Assembly: GCF_017161265.1 (NCBI RefSeq)
Contig: NZ_CP031393.1
Coordinates: 682,001 to 746,000 of the forward strand
Direction: 5' to 3'
DNA length: 64,000 bases
DNA from: Treponema medium
GTDB taxonomy: Bacteria > Spirochaetota > Spirochaetia > Treponematales > Treponemataceae
In this document: in pieces, positions 1 through 9,645 of the stretch
Numbering within the stretch: position 1 is the stretch's first letter
Layout of the letters: each line of letters begins with the position of its first letter
Made by a program: the position numbers and the translations under genes
The notes under the pieces: model-generated
What the model was told of the DNA's origin: nothing
Seen by the model: the letters and a program-made list of their open reading frames with translations, nothing else
The model's database searches: none

Positions 1-1033
1 TTTGTCTCGATAACTTGATCGAATTTTTTAAATGACTGTAATCAGTCATACCCAAACTCAAATTACGTTCCGCCAACTTTTCTTGTATTTCCTGCAAACT
101 CTTCTTTCCGACATTTCGAGTTTTCGAAATCTCATCCTCGGTCATCATTGTCAAATCGCGGATTGTTGAAACGTTTGCGTTTTTCAAACAATTGGAAGCC
201 CGCACGGAAAGATCAAGTTCGGTGATCGGTGTGTCAAGCAATTGCTTTATCATTTCATCGCTTTCATCGGATTCATCATCGCTGATCAATTCATTTTCGT
301 TAAAATTGACAAAAACGGTAAAATGTTCTTTCGCAATTTTCGCAGCTTCTGCTAACGCATCCTCAGGTCGTATGGTGCCATCCGTCCAGATTTCAAGCAC
401 AAGCTTGTCGTAATCGTTACGCTGCCCTACTCTGCACGGTTGAATTTCATAACTGACTTTCCGAACCGGGCTAAAGATGGTATCCAACGAGATCGTCCCG
501 ACAACTTCGACATATTTTTCGTTCGTTTCTGCCGGTACATAACCGCGGCCGAAATCAACCTGAACCTCTATCTCAACATGAGCATTATCCATCAGCTCCA
601 TAATATGGAGATCATCGGATAAAATTTCAAGCTGACCGGGTTTTGCAAAATCGGCCGCACTAACAGAACAGGGGCCTTTAAAATCAAACAAAAAGACATC
701 TTGTTCAATCTCATTCGGGAGCCGCAGCCGCATTTGTTTTAGGTTATTCAAAACTTCCATTGTGTCTTCGGTTACGTTTGGAATTGCTTCAAACTCGCTT
801 GAGATACCATGCGGAACATCATCAGCATCGTAAGAGGTAATTTTTACAGCGGAAATAGCATACCCTTGTATTGAAGACAACAAAACACGCCGCAAACAAT
901 TGCCGATCGTTGTACCGAAGCCTGTTTCAAAGGGAGACGCCGTAAACTTACCATAGCTGTCATTTGAGACATCTGCTGCAAATTCCAGACCTTTTGGTTT
1001 TTTGAATCCTTTCAAAAGATTTTTACGAGCCAT
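1..1033 (-). CDS. rpoA: DNA-directed RNA polymerase subunit alpha (3' end outside window)
   Basis: Alpha subunit of RNA polymerase, which dimerises to nucleate core assembly. The ATG at 1033 opens with [18 protein letters not shown], and the frame stays open to the left edge (about 344 codons). The N-terminal dimerisation domain is recognisable by [12 protein letters not shown] near residues 43-54. The C-terminal helix-hairpin-helix domain that contacts UP elements and activators is seen as [13 protein letters not shown] and the following [11 protein letters not shown]. Only the last few residues are likely missing. It is the last gene seen in the ribosomal operon, 15 bases after rpsK; rplQ would usually follow but lies outside. 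Identification is secure. Confidence 0.97.
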   Translation of the reverse strand, partial: MARKNLLKGFKKPKGLEFAADVSNDSYGKFTASPFETGFGTTIGNCLRRVLLSSIQGYAISAVKITSYDADDVPHGISSEFEAIPNVTEDTMEVLNNLKQMRLRLPNEIEQDVFLFDFKGPCSVSAADFAKPGQLEILSDDLHIMELMDNAHVEIEVQVDFGRGYVPAETNEKYVEVVGTISLDTIFSPVRKVSYEIQPCRVGQRNDYDKLVLEIWTDGTIRPEDALAEAAKIAKEHFTVFVNFNENELISDDESDESDEMIKQLLDTPITELDLSVRASNCLKNANVSTIRDLTMMTEDEISKTRNVGKKSLQEIQEKLAERNLSLGMTDYSHLKNSIKLSRQ

Positions 1034-1048
1034 TTAAACTCCTTTTTA

Positions 1049-1432
1049 TTAGATACGGCGAGTCTTGCGGGGACGGCAACCGTTATGCGGAATAGGAGTT
1101 ACGTCATTAATAGAGCGAACTTTTAACCCCATAACGCCAAGCGTTCTGATTGCGGATTCGCGGCCGACACCGGGTCCCTTCACAAATACGTGAACTTCTC
1201 GCAATCCATACTGCTGAACACGCTGTACAGCCGTTTCTGCGACCGTCTGTGCAGCAAAGGGGGTCGATTTTTTCGCACCGTTAAATCCTAATCCACCGGA
1301 GGACGCCCAAGACAACGCATTGCCTTTCAAATCGGTTATGGTAATAATGGTATTATTAAAGGTTGCCTGAATATAGACATTTCCTTCATATACGCTTTTC
1401 TTTTCTTTTCGTTTTTTTGCAGTTGTAGCCAC
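1049..1432 (-). CDS. rpsK: 30S ribosomal protein uS11
   Basis: Small-subunit platform protein that contacts 16S rRNA near the E site. The 127-residue length is normal. It has a lysine/arginine-rich start ([13 protein letters not shown]), the core [21 protein letters not shown] and the conserved end [12 protein letters not shown]. It sits between rpsM (16 bases upstream) and rpoA (15 bases downstream), the usual alpha-operon order. Nothing is unusual about it. Confidence 0.98.
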   Translation of the reverse strand: MATTAKKRKEKKSVYEGNVYIQATFNNTIITITDLKGNALSWASSGGLGFNGAKKSTPFAAQTVAETAVQRVQQYGLREVHVFVKGPGVGRESAIRTLGVMGLKVRSINDVTPIPHNGCRPRKTRRI

Positions 1433-1448
1433 AGCTTATCCTCCAAAA

Positions 1449-1814
1449 TTACTTCTTCTTACCGGCAACGGTCTTCTTCTTACCTTTGCGAGTACGGGAA
1501 TTGGTTCTTGTGCGTTGTCCGCGGACGGGCAAACCCTTACGATGTCGTAAACCACGATAGCAACCGATATCCATCAAGCGCTTTATATTTAAAGCGACCT
1601 CGGTACGAAGCCGACCTTCAACCTTGTAATCTTGGTCGATAACGGCACGGATAGCGGCAAGTTCATCCTGATTTAAATCGTTGATCATCCGCATCGGATC
1701 AATTTTTGATTTTTCGCAAATTGCTTTTGCAGATGAGTGAGATATTCCATAGATATACGTCAACGCGATATTAACATGTTTATTGGGGAGGTCGACCCCA
1801 GAAATACGAGCCAT
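1449..1814 (-). CDS. rpsM: 30S ribosomal protein uS13
   Basis: Head protein of the 30S subunit that forms bridges to the 50S subunit and contacts the P-site tRNA with its basic tail. It has 121 residues with the typical [20 protein letters not shown] start, the [20 protein letters not shown] segment and a lysine-rich end. It begins 16 bases after rpmJ and is followed by rpsK, the conserved order of the alpha operon. Confidence 0.98.
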   Translation of the reverse strand: MARISGVDLPNKHVNIALTYIYGISHSSAKAICEKSKIDPMRMINDLNQDELAAIRAVIDQDYKVEGRLRTEVALNIKRLMDIGCYRGLRHRKGLPVRGQRTRTNSRTRKGKKKTVAGKKK

Positions 1815-1830
1815 TCTTCAGTTTCCTCCA

Positions 1831-1944
1831 TTAGCCTTGGCGCTGCTTGTGTTTGGGATTAGTGCAGATAATCCGCACAATTCCATTGCGTTTAATAACC
1901 TTACATTTATCGCAAATAGGCTTTACGCTGGTTCTTACTTTCAT
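1831..1944 (-). CDS. rpmJ: 50S ribosomal protein bL36
   Basis: Smallest large-subunit protein, 37 residues, binding 23S rRNA through a zinc ribbon. The frame starts [15 protein letters not shown] and ends NPKHKQRQG. Zinc ligands Cys11, Cys14, Cys27 and His32 are all present, so this is the zinc-bearing (C+) form. It lies directly between secY and rpsM; the genes adk, map and infA that often sit here in other bacteria are absent. Too short for many gene callers but well supported by motif and position. Confidence 0.97.
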   Translation of the reverse strand: MKVRTSVKPICDKCKVIKRNGIVRIICTNPKHKQRQG

Positions 1945-1986
1945 ATTGTTTTTCTCCTTAACAAAAGAATAACCTTTCCCGAAATA

Positions 1987-3306
1987 CTACAGATTCCGTG
2001 ATCTGAGCTTTCCTCGTTTTACCAACCCCTCGTGATGGTGCATTTTAAGCTGCGCTTCGATTTGACTCATCGTATCAAGATCAACGCCAACCAAGATGAG
2101 AAGCGAGGTACCGCCCATCAGCATCGAAATCGACTGAGGGAAGCCGAAAATGGTCTGTATTACAGTCGGCAAGACGGCAATCAGCGCCAAATACAACGAA
2201 CCGGGTAAAATCAGCCGATTTAAAATCCGTTGCAAGTATTCCTCGGTTTTATCAGTTCTAATTCCGGGAATAGATCCGCCGTTTTCCCTTATCTGCTTTG
2301 CAATTTCTGTGGGGTTTAACGAAATCTGTGTATAAAAATATGCAAAAAACACAATAAGGATCAAATAGAAAATATTGTACCACAAACCATTCGGACGCAG
2401 AAAATGCGCAAGACTGTTCAGCCACCGGACATTCGGCCCTATCGTTGTCGCAATCGAAATCGGAAAAGTCAAAAATGATGATGCAAAGATGATCGGAATA
2501 ACACCCGATGGATTAATCTTAAACGGAATGTAGGTGTTTTGACCGCCATACATTTTCCGCCCTACAACCCGTTTCGCATAGTGCACCGGTATTTTCCGCT
2601 GCCCTTGCTGCTCATAAACAACCAGTACGATAATACCGACAAACATAATCAATGCGATGACGACAAAAACGAGGTTTAATTCACCAAGCCGCACCAGCCG
2701 GATCATCTGCGAAACGGCGTGGGGTAATCGGACAATAATACCCGCAAAGATAATCATCGAGATACCGTTTCCGATACCGCGAGCTGTAATCTGCTCGCCC
2801 AACCAAACCGTTATCATGGTACCCGTCGTTACGGTAAGCATCGTAACAAAGATGTACATAAACCGGCTTTGAAGCACGATAGCACCGGGTATCGAATAAG
2901 CATAGAAGGTTACCGCATAAGATTGAATCAATGCGACAAACACGGTAAGAATTCGCGTCCATACCTGTATCTTTTTCCGGCCGCCGTCATCTTCCGCAAT
3001 CTTTTTCAAACTCGGAAATACGAATAACGCAAGCTGCATCAAAATTTGAGTTGAGATATACGGCATAACGCCAAGCATGAATACGGAAAAGTTGGAGAAT
3101 GCCCCGCCGACAAAGAAGTCCATATAATCGACAAAAGCATTTCCCCGTACCTGCGATTGAAAATATGCCGATAAGGCGTGGGGATCAATACCGGGAATAG
3201 TGAGTACCGATCCCAAGCGAAATACGATCAAAATTCCAACCGTAAACAAAATGCGGTCGCGTAATTCTTTTATCCGAAATACATTTACAAGTGCATTGTT
3301 AGCCAT
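1987..3306 (-). CDS. secY: Preprotein translocase subunit SecY
   Basis: Channel-forming subunit of the SecYEG protein-export complex in the inner membrane. It has 439 residues with about ten hydrophobic segments, the normal size and topology. Recognisable parts are VNVFRIKELRDRILFTV at the start, the plug region after LGSVLTIPGID, and the cytoplasmic loops ending ENGGSIPGIRTDKTEEYL and GKLRSRNL that contact SecA and ribosomes. It starts 17 bases after rplO, in the usual spc-operon position. It would export the many lipoproteins and signal-peptide proteins in this window. Confidence 0.98.
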   Translation of the reverse strand: MANNALVNVFRIKELRDRILFTVGILIVFRLGSVLTIPGIDPHALSAYFQSQVRGNAFVDYMDFFVGGAFSNFSVFMLGVMPYISTQILMQLALFVFPSLKKIAEDDGGRKKIQVWTRILTVFVALIQSYAVTFYAYSIPGAIVLQSRFMYIFVTMLTVTTGTMITVWLGEQITARGIGNGISMIIFAGIIVRLPHAVSQMIRLVRLGELNLVFVVIALIMFVGIIVLVVYEQQGQRKIPVHYAKRVVGRKMYGGQNTYIPFKINPSGVIPIIFASSFLTFPISIATTIGPNVRWLNSLAHFLRPNGLWYNIFYLILIVFFAYFYTQISLNPTEIAKQIRENGGSIPGIRTDKTEEYLQRILNRLILPGSLYLALIAVLPTVIQTIFGFPQSISMLMGGTSLLILVGVDLDTMSQIEAQLKMHHHEGLVKRGKLRSRNL

Positions 3307-3323
3307 GTATGAAGCCCGCCTGC

Positions 3324-3776
3324 TTAGCCGTTCTGTTTAACGACTGTCCCGCCGGCTTTTTCAATCTTTGCCTGCGCCTGTGCGGAAACTTTATCTACAT
3401 CAACCGTCAACTTTTTGGTAAGATCGCCGGAAGCGAGAACTTTTACCAAAGCCGTTTGCTTTTTCAGCAGCCCCTTTGCTTTCAGCGTTTCTTTATTAAC
3501 GGTTTCCCCATCGGAATATTTTTCATCGATCATAAATAAATTTACAACCGAATATGTTTCCTTAAAGGGATAGTTAGAAAAGCCTTTTTTCGCAACGCGG
3601 CGATACAACGGCATTTGTCCGCCTTCAAAACCGATATAGGTTTTGCCGCCGGATCGTGCATTCTGGCCTTTGTTTCCCTTACCTGATGTCGTTCCCCGAC
3701 CGGATGAAGAACCGCGGCCTACAATGCGCTTTTTCTTATTTGCCCCTTTCGGCGCATTCAATATAAAATCAGACAT
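3324..3776 (-). CDS. rplO: 50S ribosomal protein uL15
   Basis: Large-subunit assembly protein. It has 150 residues with a glycine/arginine-rich N-terminal arm (GRGSSSGRGTTSGKGNKGQ) that penetrates 23S rRNA, and the GFEGGQMPLYRRVAKKGF motif. Its ATG overlaps the TAA of rpmD by one base (TAATG), indicating translational coupling. secY follows after 17 bases. Confidence 0.98.
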   Translation of the reverse strand: MSDFILNAPKGANKKKRIVGRGSSSGRGTTSGKGNKGQNARSGGKTYIGFEGGQMPLYRRVAKKGFSNYPFKETYSVVNLFMIDEKYSDGETVNKETLKAKGLLKKQTALVKVLASGDLTKKLTVDVDKVSAQAQAKIEKAGGTVVKQNG

Positions 3777-3961
3777 TAATCAAGCTCCTCTGTTTCAACT
3801 AAGTGAGAAACCGCCCGTACCATACCTAAGATGGCGGGAGAAGCGGAGTGCTCAACTACGGAATGCAATTTTCCAAGCCCTAAGGAACGAACGGTTGCGC
3901 GAACCGGCTTTTTTTGTCCAATGGTGCTTTTAACTAACGTAATCCGAATTTTCTTTGCCAT
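3776..3961 (-). CDS. rpmD: 50S ribosomal protein uL30
   Basis: Small large-subunit protein of 61 residues, with the usual two-helix/three-strand size and the typical KIRITLVKSTIGQKKPVRAT start. It lies between rpsE (3 bases upstream) and rplO (one-base overlap). The family is short, so identification depends on motif plus the conserved operon position; both agree. Confidence 0.96.
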   Translation of the reverse strand: MAKKIRITLVKSTIGQKKPVRATVRSLGLGKLHSVVEHSASPAILGMVRAVSHLVETEELD

Positions 3962-3964
3962 AGT

Positions 3965-4486
3965 TTACCCCCAGACATCCGTAATAGACTTTCCGCGGTT
4001 CTTAGCAATCGTTTTAGCATCCATTAATTCCGATGCAGCCTCGAAGGTTGCCCGCACGACATTTACTGCGGAGTTTGACCCCAAGGATTTTGAAAGAACA
4101 TTCGCTGCTCCAGCTGCTTCCATAATCGCACGAATAGTACCGCCTGCGATAATTCCCGTACCGGAACGAGCAGGACGAAGCAATACCGAAGAACCCTTGA
4201 ACTTAGCCTGCACTTCATGCGGAATGGTGCCATTCTTCAGCGGAATATAAATCATATTAGCTTTTGCTTTTTCAATGCTCTTCTTAATGGCTTGGCTTAC
4301 ATCATTCGCCTTGCCGAAACCATATCCCACATGTCCATTCTGATCACCAACAACCGTTAACGCGGAAAAAGAGAAACGGCGGCCGCCCTTTACAACCTTT
4401 GCAGTCCGGTTTAACTTAACCAGCTTTTCTACCAGTTCCTTCTCGCGATGCGAACTGTCTCTGTTAAAATCTTTCTGACGATCCAT
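3965..4486 (-). CDS. rpsE: 30S ribosomal protein uS5
   Basis: 30S protein at the mRNA entry tunnel, involved in decoding fidelity and mRNA unwinding. It has 173 residues. The double-stranded-RNA-binding part is visible as LVKLNRTAKVVKGGRRFSFS, and the second domain as PARSGTGIIAGGTIRAIMEA. It follows rplR by 8 bases and precedes rpmD by 3. Confidence 0.98.
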   Translation of the reverse strand: MDRQKDFNRDSSHREKELVEKLVKLNRTAKVVKGGRRFSFSALTVVGDQNGHVGYGFGKANDVSQAIKKSIEKAKANMIYIPLKNGTIPHEVQAKFKGSSVLLRPARSGTGIIAGGTIRAIMEAAGAANVLSKSLGSNSAVNVVRATFEAASELMDAKTIAKNRGKSITDVWG

Positions 4487-4494
4487 ATCCGCTC

Positions 4495-4857
4495 CTAGAA
4501 ATTTATTCCCGCTTTCCGGGCGCCGTCTGCAACTGCCTGCACCACACCGTGATACAGATAACCGTTCCGATCAAAAACAACCGTAGTAATATTTTTTTCC
4601 TTGAGACGCCGACCGAGTTCTTCTCCGATCTTTGCTCCTGATTCAGTGTTTGCCTTCAACGGCTTAAAATCTTTTTCAAGCGTTGAAACTGAAGCGATGG
4701 TGATGCGCGCATCATCATCGATAACCTGCACCGAAATATTTTTATTACTGCGGAACACAGTCATACGCGGACGTTCAGCTGTTCCATAAATCCGTTTACG
4801 GATATGAACTTTACGCTTAAATCTCTTTCTATCTTTCTCGATTCGCTTTTTAAACAT
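4495..4857 (-). CDS. rplR: 50S ribosomal protein uL18
   Basis: Binds 5S rRNA as part of the central protuberance. It has 120 residues with a strongly basic start ([20 protein letters not shown]) and the conserved [18 protein letters not shown] and [17 protein letters not shown] segments. Starts 11 bases after rplF. Confidence 0.98.
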   Translation of the reverse strand: MFKKRIEKDRKRFKRKVHIRKRIYGTAERPRMTVFRSNKNISVQVIDDDARITIASVSTLEKDFKPLKANTESGAKIGEELGRRLKEKNITTVVFDRNGYLYHGVVQAVADGARKAGINF

Positions 4858-4868
4858 AGTACCTATCC

Positions 4869-5411
4869 TTATTTAACACCGGTCTTACCGACTTTGCGTT
4901 TAATAACTTCGGTTTCATAACGGATACCCTTTCCCTTGTAGGGTTCGGGTAATCTGAGTTTACGGATCTGCGCTGCAAATTCGCCGACTTTTTCCTTATC
5001 AATACCGGAGATAATAACTTTATTTCCCTGCGGTTCAACCTTTACCTCGATGCCTTCGGGGATCAAAACGATAAAATCGTTTGAATAGCCTAAAGCCATC
5101 ACCAACAGTTTTCCCTGCACTTCGGCACGGTAACCGACGCCGTTAACAATCAAAGTTTTAGAAAAGCCCTGACTGACGCCCACGACCATATTGTGAATTA
5201 AATTCCGATACAACCCGTGAAACGAGCGGGCTTCCTTAGACTCATTCACCCGCGTTACGGAAACCTCGGAGTTTTCAAACTTTACCTGTACCAGCGAATT
5301 ATAGGTACGGGAGAGTTTCCCCTTGGGACCCTCAACGGTCAATGAACCGTCGGCAATATTGACTTTTACTCCGGCAGGAACAGCTACCGGAAGTTTTCCA
5401 ATTCTTGACAC
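4869..5411 (-). CDS. rplF: 50S ribosomal protein uL6
   Basis: Large-subunit protein near the factor-binding site. It has 180 residues with two repeated alpha/beta domains, the start [17 protein letters not shown], and the strongly conserved end [20 protein letters not shown]. It follows the interrupted rpsH frame by 9 bases, so its expression does not depend on rpsH being intact. Confidence 0.98.
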   Translation of the reverse strand: MSRIGKLPVAVPAGVKVNIADGSLTVEGPKGKLSRTYNSLVQVKFENSEVSVTRVNESKEARSFHGLYRNLIHNMVVGVSQGFSKTLIVNGVGYRAEVQGKLLVMALGYSNDFIVLIPEGIEVKVEPQGNKVIISGIDKEKVGEFAAQIRKLRLPEPYKGKGIRYETEVIKRKVGKTGVK

Positions 5412-5420
5412 ACTCGCCTC

Positions 5421-5820
5421 CTACCAAACTTTGCAGATAAGCTCGCCGCCAACCTGCTTTTCGCTTGCGTGTTTGCCGGTTATAACGCCCACTGAAGTTG
5501 AAAGAATAAGAGTACCGTACCCGTTATATACGCGGGGAAGCATCTTATATCCTGAATATACGCGACGTCCGGGTGTAGATACCTTTTCAATACCATGGAT
5601 AACGGGTAATTCATTATCATCATATTTTAAGAACATCCGGATTGTACTTTCGCCGGCTTCGTTAAGTCTTTTAAAATTCTTAATAAAACCTTCGGTTTTC
5701 TAAAATCTTCACAATTTCAAGTTTTAACTTTGAAGAAGGTACATCGACTTTCTCATGACCGGCTGCCGCTGCATTCCGAATCTTTGTAAGCATATCTGCG
5801 ACGGGATCTGAAACGCTCAT
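5421..5820 (-). CDS. rpsH: 30S ribosomal protein uS8, interrupted by a one-base frameshift
   Basis: S8 is a primary 16S rRNA-binding protein and, in E. coli, the translational repressor of the spc operon. The ATG at 5820 has a good ribosome site and gives 40 normal residues ([20 protein letters not shown] ... EIVKIL). It then reads ENRRFY and stops. Skipping the single base at 5700 restores the S8 sequence (KTEGFIKNF ... [11 protein letters not shown]-like end) to 5421, for a normal total of about 132 residues. A TAG directly precedes the restored frame. The flanking genes are intact and the gene is essential and single-copy, so a sequence error at this base is more likely than real loss. No recognised slippery sequence is present. 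Confidence 0.85.
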
Positions 5821-5830
5821 CTTTTACCTC

Positions 5831-6016
5831 CTACCAACTTGATTTTGTAACGCCAGGTATCTGGCCTTCACTTGCTAATTTGCGAAAACAAATACGGCAC
5901 ATCTGAAATTTCCTCATATATCCGCGCGGACGGCCGCATACTCTGCAGCGGTTGTATTGGCGGCTGGAATACTTCGGCGTACTGTTTGCCTTATTTATCA
6001 TTGCTGTTGTTGCCAT
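5831..6016 (-). CDS. rpsN: 30S ribosomal protein uS14, zinc-binding type
   Basis: Short 61-residue S14 of the zinc (Z) type. Ligands are Cys24, Cys27, Cys40 and Cys43 in [20 protein letters not shown]. It lies in the 30S head close to the decoding region. Non-zinc S14 proteins are about 100 residues, so the length and the four cysteines fix the subtype. It is located between rplE (11 bases) and rpsH (10 bases). Confidence 0.98.
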   Translation of the reverse strand: MATTAMINKANSTPKYSSRQYNRCRVCGRPRGYMRKFQMCRICFRKLASEGQIPGVTKSSW

Positions 6017-6027
6017 GAAAACCTCTC

Positions 6028-6579
6028 TTACTTTCTAAAGGGCATACCGAACTTCAAAAGAAGCGCCCGTGCCTCTTTATCGGTTTTTGCCGTCGTTACG
6101 ACGTTGATATTCAAACCCGCAATCTTTTCAATTTTATCAAAGTCGATTTCAGGGAAAATAATCTGTTCCGTAACACCTAATGAATAATTTCCTCTCCCGT
6201 CAAATCCGTTCGGATTTACACCGCGGAAATCCTTAACACGAGGCAGCGCAACATTAATAAAACGATCCAAAAATTCATACATTTTAGCACCGCGCAATGT
6301 TACCATCGCCCCGATTTCATGCCCTTCACGAAGTTTAAAGTTAGCGATACTTTTCTTTGCCTTTGTTTTTACCGCTTTTTGGCCGGTAATAGTACCGAGA
6401 TCGGTTACTGCAGCATCAAGCAATTTTTTATTTGTCAATGCTTCACCAACCCCCATACTGAGTACGATTTTAACAAGCTTCGGCACCTGCATAACCGTAG
6501 TATAGCCGAACTCTTTTGTAAGCTCAGGCGTTATTGTTTCCGTATAGATTTTCTTAAGCCGTGGCACATAATTGCTCAT
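6028..6579 (-). CDS. rplE: 50S ribosomal protein uL5
   Basis: Central-protuberance protein that binds 5S rRNA and contacts P-site tRNA. It has 183 residues, with [20 protein letters not shown] near the start, the [20 protein letters not shown] motif and [19 protein letters not shown]. Its ATG overlaps the rplX stop by one base (TAATG). Confidence 0.98.
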   Translation of the reverse strand: MSNYVPRLKKIYTETITPELTKEFGYTTVMQVPKLVKIVLSMGVGEALTNKKLLDAAVTDLGTITGQKAVKTKAKKSIANFKLREGHEIGAMVTLRGAKMYEFLDRFINVALPRVKDFRGVNPNGFDGRGNYSLGVTEQIIFPEIDFDKIEKIAGLNINVVTTAKTDKEARALLLKFGMPFRK

Positions 6580-6899
6580 TATAATACTTCTCCACCCTTA
6601 CGGCAAAAACGCACTTTTTTATCGCCGTCCATCTTATATCCAATGCGAGATACGCCGCTTTTCTTACCGACTATCATTACATTTGAAATATGTATCGGCA
6701 TCTCGATTTCGGCAATTCCGCCCTGATCCTGCTGAGAACGCTTGCGCATTGCTTTTTTCCCCATATTGATGCCCTGAATAATCACTTGATTTTTTTCAGG
6801 TAAAACACGCAATACGGCGCCGCGCTTTCCTTTCTCGCTGCCCGCAATCACTTCTACCGTATCGTTCTTACGGATCTTGATTTTTCCTTCCATAAACAC
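6579..6899 (-). CDS. rplX: 50S ribosomal protein uL24
   Basis: Assembly-initiator protein of the 50S subunit, at the exit of the peptide tunnel. A KOW motif is visible ([20 protein letters not shown]). Two starts are possible: a GTG at 6899 with AGGAG five bases upstream, or the ATG at 6893, eleven bases from the same AGGAG. The spacing favours GTG (106 residues); the ATG product would be 104 residues. It follows rplN by 9 bases. Confidence 0.95.
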   Translation of the reverse strand: MFMEGKIKIRKNDTVEVIAGSEKGKRGAVLRVLPEKNQVIIQGINMGKKAMRKRSQQDQGGIAEIEMPIHISNVMIVGKKSGVSRIGYKMDGDKKVRFCRKGGEVL

Positions 6900-6908
6900 T
6901 CAATCTCC

Positions 6909-7277
6909 TTATAGAACTTCAGGTGCAAGCGATACGATTTTCATAAAATCCATATCACGCAGTTCACGCGCGACAGGTCCGAAAACACGCTTACCCTTGG
7001 GGTTCTTATTCGCATCGACCAATACACAAGCGTTATCGTCAAAGCGGATATATGTCCCGTCAGGACGGCGATATTCTTTAGAAACGCGAACGATAACCGC
7101 TTTTTCTACAGAACCCTTTTTAATTGTAGAAGTCGGAAGAGCATCCTTTACCGCTACTACAATAATATCACCGATACCGGCATATCGGCGGTGAGATCCA
7201 CCGATTACCTTAATACACTCTACAATTTTTGCGCCCGAGTTATCGGCAACGTTTAATCTTGTTTCTACTTGAACCAT
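6909..7277 (-). CDS. rplN: 50S ribosomal protein uL14
   Basis: Intersubunit-face protein that contacts 16S rRNA through bridges. It has 122 residues, the usual length. It starts [20 protein letters not shown] and contains [13 protein letters not shown] and [20 protein letters not shown], all diagnostic. It is located 21 bases after rpsQ. Confidence 0.98.
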   Translation of the reverse strand: MVQVETRLNVADNSGAKIVECIKVIGGSHRRYAGIGDIIVVAVKDALPTSTIKKGSVEKAVIVRVSKEYRRPDGTYIRFDDNACVLVDANKNPKGKRVFGPVARELRDMDFMKIVSLAPEVL

Positions 7278-7298
7278 AATATAGACGCTCCTTACTCG

Positions 7299-7571
7299 TT
7301 ATTTTGCACGCTCAATAATCTCCGCCAAACGCCAGCATTTTTCCTTGCTGATCGGACGGTTCTCTACAATACGCACCGTATCACCAATGTGAGCTGTATT
7401 TTGTTCGTCATGCGCCTTATACTTTTTTGTATTGAGCACGTACTTTTTATACAGCCGATGAAGTTTCTTGGTAGCGACCTGCACAACAATGGTTTTATCC
7501 ATTTTATCGCTGGTTACCAAACCAACAAACTCGCGGTTCCCGGATTTCTTTTTTGCCGTTGTTTCTTCCAC
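7299..7571 (-). CDS. rpsQ: 30S ribosomal protein uS17
   Basis: Primary 16S rRNA-binding protein with an OB fold. It contains [20 protein letters not shown] and [18 protein letters not shown]. The frame can open at a GTG at 7592, but that lies inside the end of rpmC. A GTG at 7571 has AGGAG seven bases upstream and begins 10 bases after the rpmC stop, so it is chosen (90 residues, beginning [15 protein letters not shown]). Confidence 0.94.
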   Translation of the reverse strand: MEETTAKKKSGNREFVGLVTSDKMDKTIVVQVATKKLHRLYKKYVLNTKKYKAHDEQNTAHIGDTVRIVENRPISKEKCWRLAEIIERAK

Positions 7572-7581
7572 GGGCCTGCTC

Positions 7582-7788
7582 CTACTCTGCACTTACGCCG
7601 GCCAGTTCTTTCTGCCGGATAAATGTGTTCAGCGCTGCAATTTCGCGGCGCATAGACCGTTTCAGCATAGGGTTCTCTACGTGTCCCACTACAAACTGAA
7701 ACCTCAAATCCATATATTTTTGCTTTAGTTCGCTCCGCTTTGCCACCAATTCGGCAAGGGATAAATCTTTATAGTTCGGCTTTTTCAT
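7582..7788 (-). CDS. rpmC: 50S ribosomal protein uL29
   Basis: Two-helix protein next to the peptide exit tunnel, a docking area for trigger factor and signal recognition particle. It has 68 residues. [20 protein letters not shown] and the basic [19 protein letters not shown] are typical. It follows rplP by 15 bases; the C-terminal GVSAE extension is unremarkable. Confidence 0.96.
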   Translation of the reverse strand: MKKPNYKDLSLAELVAKRSELKQKYMDLRFQFVVGHVENPMLKRSMRREIAALNTFIRQKELAGVSAE

Positions 7789-7803
7789 TCGGAAAACTCC
7801 ATC

Positions 7804-8223
7804 TTAGTTATCGCGCGGCTGCTCGGCAAAGCGTGTCTTAAACGGAAGCTTACTTCCTGCCAAACGCATAGCCTCTTCCGCAAGCGAGCGATCAATACCG
7901 GTAAGCTCAAACAGCACCGTTCCGGGTCTTACAACAGCGACCCAATATTCCGGAGCCCCCTTACCTTTACCCATACGTGTTTCAGCCGGTTTTTTTGTAT
8001 ACGGCTTATCGGGGAATACACGTATCCACAACTTACCGCCGCGCTTTACCTTTCTGTTTAAAGCAACACGAGCAGCTTCGAGCTGGCGATTAGTCAGCCA
8101 AAAGGGTTCAAGCGATACCAATGCAAATTCACCAAAGTCGATATGATTACACCGCGTTGCGTTTCCCTTAACTCTACCGCGCTGAATTTTGCGGTATTTT
8201 ACTCTCTTAGGACTTAAAGCCAT
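7804..8223 (-). CDS. rplP: 50S ribosomal protein uL16
   Basis: Late-assembly protein that shapes the A-site tRNA binding region. It has 139 residues. It starts [20 protein letters not shown] and contains [20 protein letters not shown] with the conserved RMGKGKG loop. It follows rpsC by 3 bases and precedes rpmC. Confidence 0.98.
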   Translation of the reverse strand: MALSPKRVKYRKIQRGRVKGNATRCNHIDFGEFALVSLEPFWLTNRQLEAARVALNRKVKRGGKLWIRVFPDKPYTKKPAETRMGKGKGAPEYWVAVVRPGTVLFELTGIDRSLAEEAMRLAGSKLPFKTRFAEQPRDN

Positions 8224-8226
8224 CGC

Positions 8227-8967
8227 TTAATCCCTCCCTGCTTCCGCACGCTCGCCGCGGCCTTTTTCCGACCGAGGAGCGCGTTCCTTGCGCTGTTTTT
8301 TTAACAATAAACCGGCGTCATCTTTTTGGTCGCTACCGTACATCATACCGCTATAGAGCCAAACTTTTACACCGATTTTCCCGTAGGTGGTATGCGCTTC
8401 CGCAAAACCGTAGTCGATATCTGCACGGAGTGTGTGCAAGGGTATCCGCCCTTCCTTCATTTCTTCGGTTCGGGACATTTCCGCACCGCCGAGACGACCC
8501 GAAACGCGGATTTTAATTCCCTGTGCACCGGCCTTCATCGTAGAAAAGCAGCCTTGCTTTAAGGCTTTTCTAAAAGAAGTACGTCCCATCAACTGACGAG
8601 CAACATTTTGGGCGACGAGAGAAGCATTCAATTCAGCACGCTTCACCTCTTTAATCTTGATCTGAACTTTTTTATTTAGTTCTTTCTGAATAATAGCGCC
8701 GATTTTTTCGATATTGGCACCTTTCGTTCCGATGATCACACCCGGTCGCGCAGTATGAATAACAATCGTTACACGCTGGGGATGACGAATAATTTCGATA
8801 TCGGCAACATCCGCATTTTTGCACTCAGGCATCGTCTGGAGCATTGCGCGAATCTTTAAGTCTTCATGCAATAAATCCGCATATTCTCTCGGACTTGCAT
8901 ACCAGCGAGACGCCCATGTTTTGTTAATTCCAAGTCTTAACCCGATAGGGTTTACTTTCTGTCCCAT
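8227..8967 (-). CDS. rpsC: 30S ribosomal protein uS3
   Basis: Forms part of the mRNA entry site. It has 246 residues with [20 protein letters not shown] at the start, a type II KH domain with the [14 protein letters not shown] loop, and a C-terminal domain with [16 protein letters not shown] basic tail follows. It starts 2 bases after the rplV stop, suggesting coupled translation. Confidence 0.98.
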   Translation of the reverse strand: MGQKVNPIGLRLGINKTWASRWYASPREYADLLHEDLKIRAMLQTMPECKNADVADIEIIRHPQRVTIVIHTARPGVIIGTKGANIEKIGAIIQKELNKKVQIKIKEVKRAELNASLVAQNVARQLMGRTSFRKALKQGCFSTMKAGAQGIKIRVSGRLGGAEMSRTEEMKEGRIPLHTLRADIDYGFAEAHTTYGKIGVKVWLYSGMMYGSDQKDDAGLLLKKQRKERAPRSEKGRGERAEAGRD

Positions 8968-8969
8968 AC

Positions 8970-9335
8970 TTACGCTCCCGCCTTTTCGTCAACTATTACC
9001 GTAATGTGACACATTCGTTTTAATTGAACATCCGCACGTCCGCGGCCGCGGCACCATAAGCGCTTGAGTCTCGGTCCTTCATCGATACGGATCTCTTTAA
9101 TATAGAGCATATCTTCGTCCAATTTTTTATTACCGTTCAAAGCATTCGAGGCAGCCGACTTAACCGTCTGTGAAATCAGTGCAGCCCCTTTATTGGGTAT
9201 GTGCTCTAAGATCGCCATTGCATCGGTATAAGACTTGCGTTTAATCACATTTGCAACCGGTCGAACTTTTGTCGGAGAAGCAATAAAATACTTTATCGTA
9301 GCGCGGTAACCGTTTTTTGCAGTCATTTCAGCCAT
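8970..9335 (-). CDS. rplV: 50S ribosomal protein uL22
   Basis: Lines the peptide exit tunnel with its beta hairpin. The frame contains [20 protein letters not shown] and [24 protein letters not shown] at 9344 abuts the rpsS stop, but AGGTGG lies at the right distance for the ATG at 9335 ([13 protein letters not shown]), giving 121 residues. The ATG is preferred. It is 2 bases from rpsC. Confidence 0.95.
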   Translation of the reverse strand: MAEMTAKNGYRATIKYFIASPTKVRPVANVIKRKSYTDAMAILEHIPNKGAALISQTVKSAASNALNGNKKLDEDMLYIKEIRIDEGPRLKRLWCRGRGRADVQLKRMCHITVIVDEKAGA

Positions 9336-9344
9336 TATTTCCAC

Positions 9345-9635
9345 CTACTTTTTCGCCGCTTTCTTATCCGAGCCGCCGTGCCCGCGGAAAATACGGGTAG
9401 GAGCAAACTCGCCAAGCTTATGTCCAACAAATTCCTCTGTGATATACACAGGGATCCATGATTTACCGTTATATACCGAAATAGTAAAACCAACCATCTC
9501 AGGTATAATCGTGGAGCACCGGGAGTAAGACTTAACCATCTTTTTTGTTTTCTGATCTCCCGTCTTGCTCATTTCAACAACCTTTTTGTACAGGCTTTTT
9601 TCTACAAAAGGGCCTTTTTTAACAGATCTTGACAT
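9345..9635 (-). CDS. rpsS: 30S ribosomal protein uS19
   Basis: Head protein close to A-site tRNA. It has 96 residues and starts [20 protein letters not shown]. The conserved [20 protein letters not shown] and [14 protein letters not shown] are present. It follows rplB by 10 bases. Confidence 0.98.
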   Translation of the reverse strand: MSRSVKKGPFVEKSLYKKVVEMSKTGDQKTKKMVKSYSRCSTIIPEMVGFTISVYNGKSWIPVYITEEFVGHKLGEFAPTRIFRGHGGSDKKAAKK

Positions 9636-9645
9636 TCTCTACTCC

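Noticed and set aside
4601-4789. Plus-strand frames inside ribosomal protein genes
   Set aside because: All are antisense to well-identified ribosomal proteins with conserved sequence, order and spacing.
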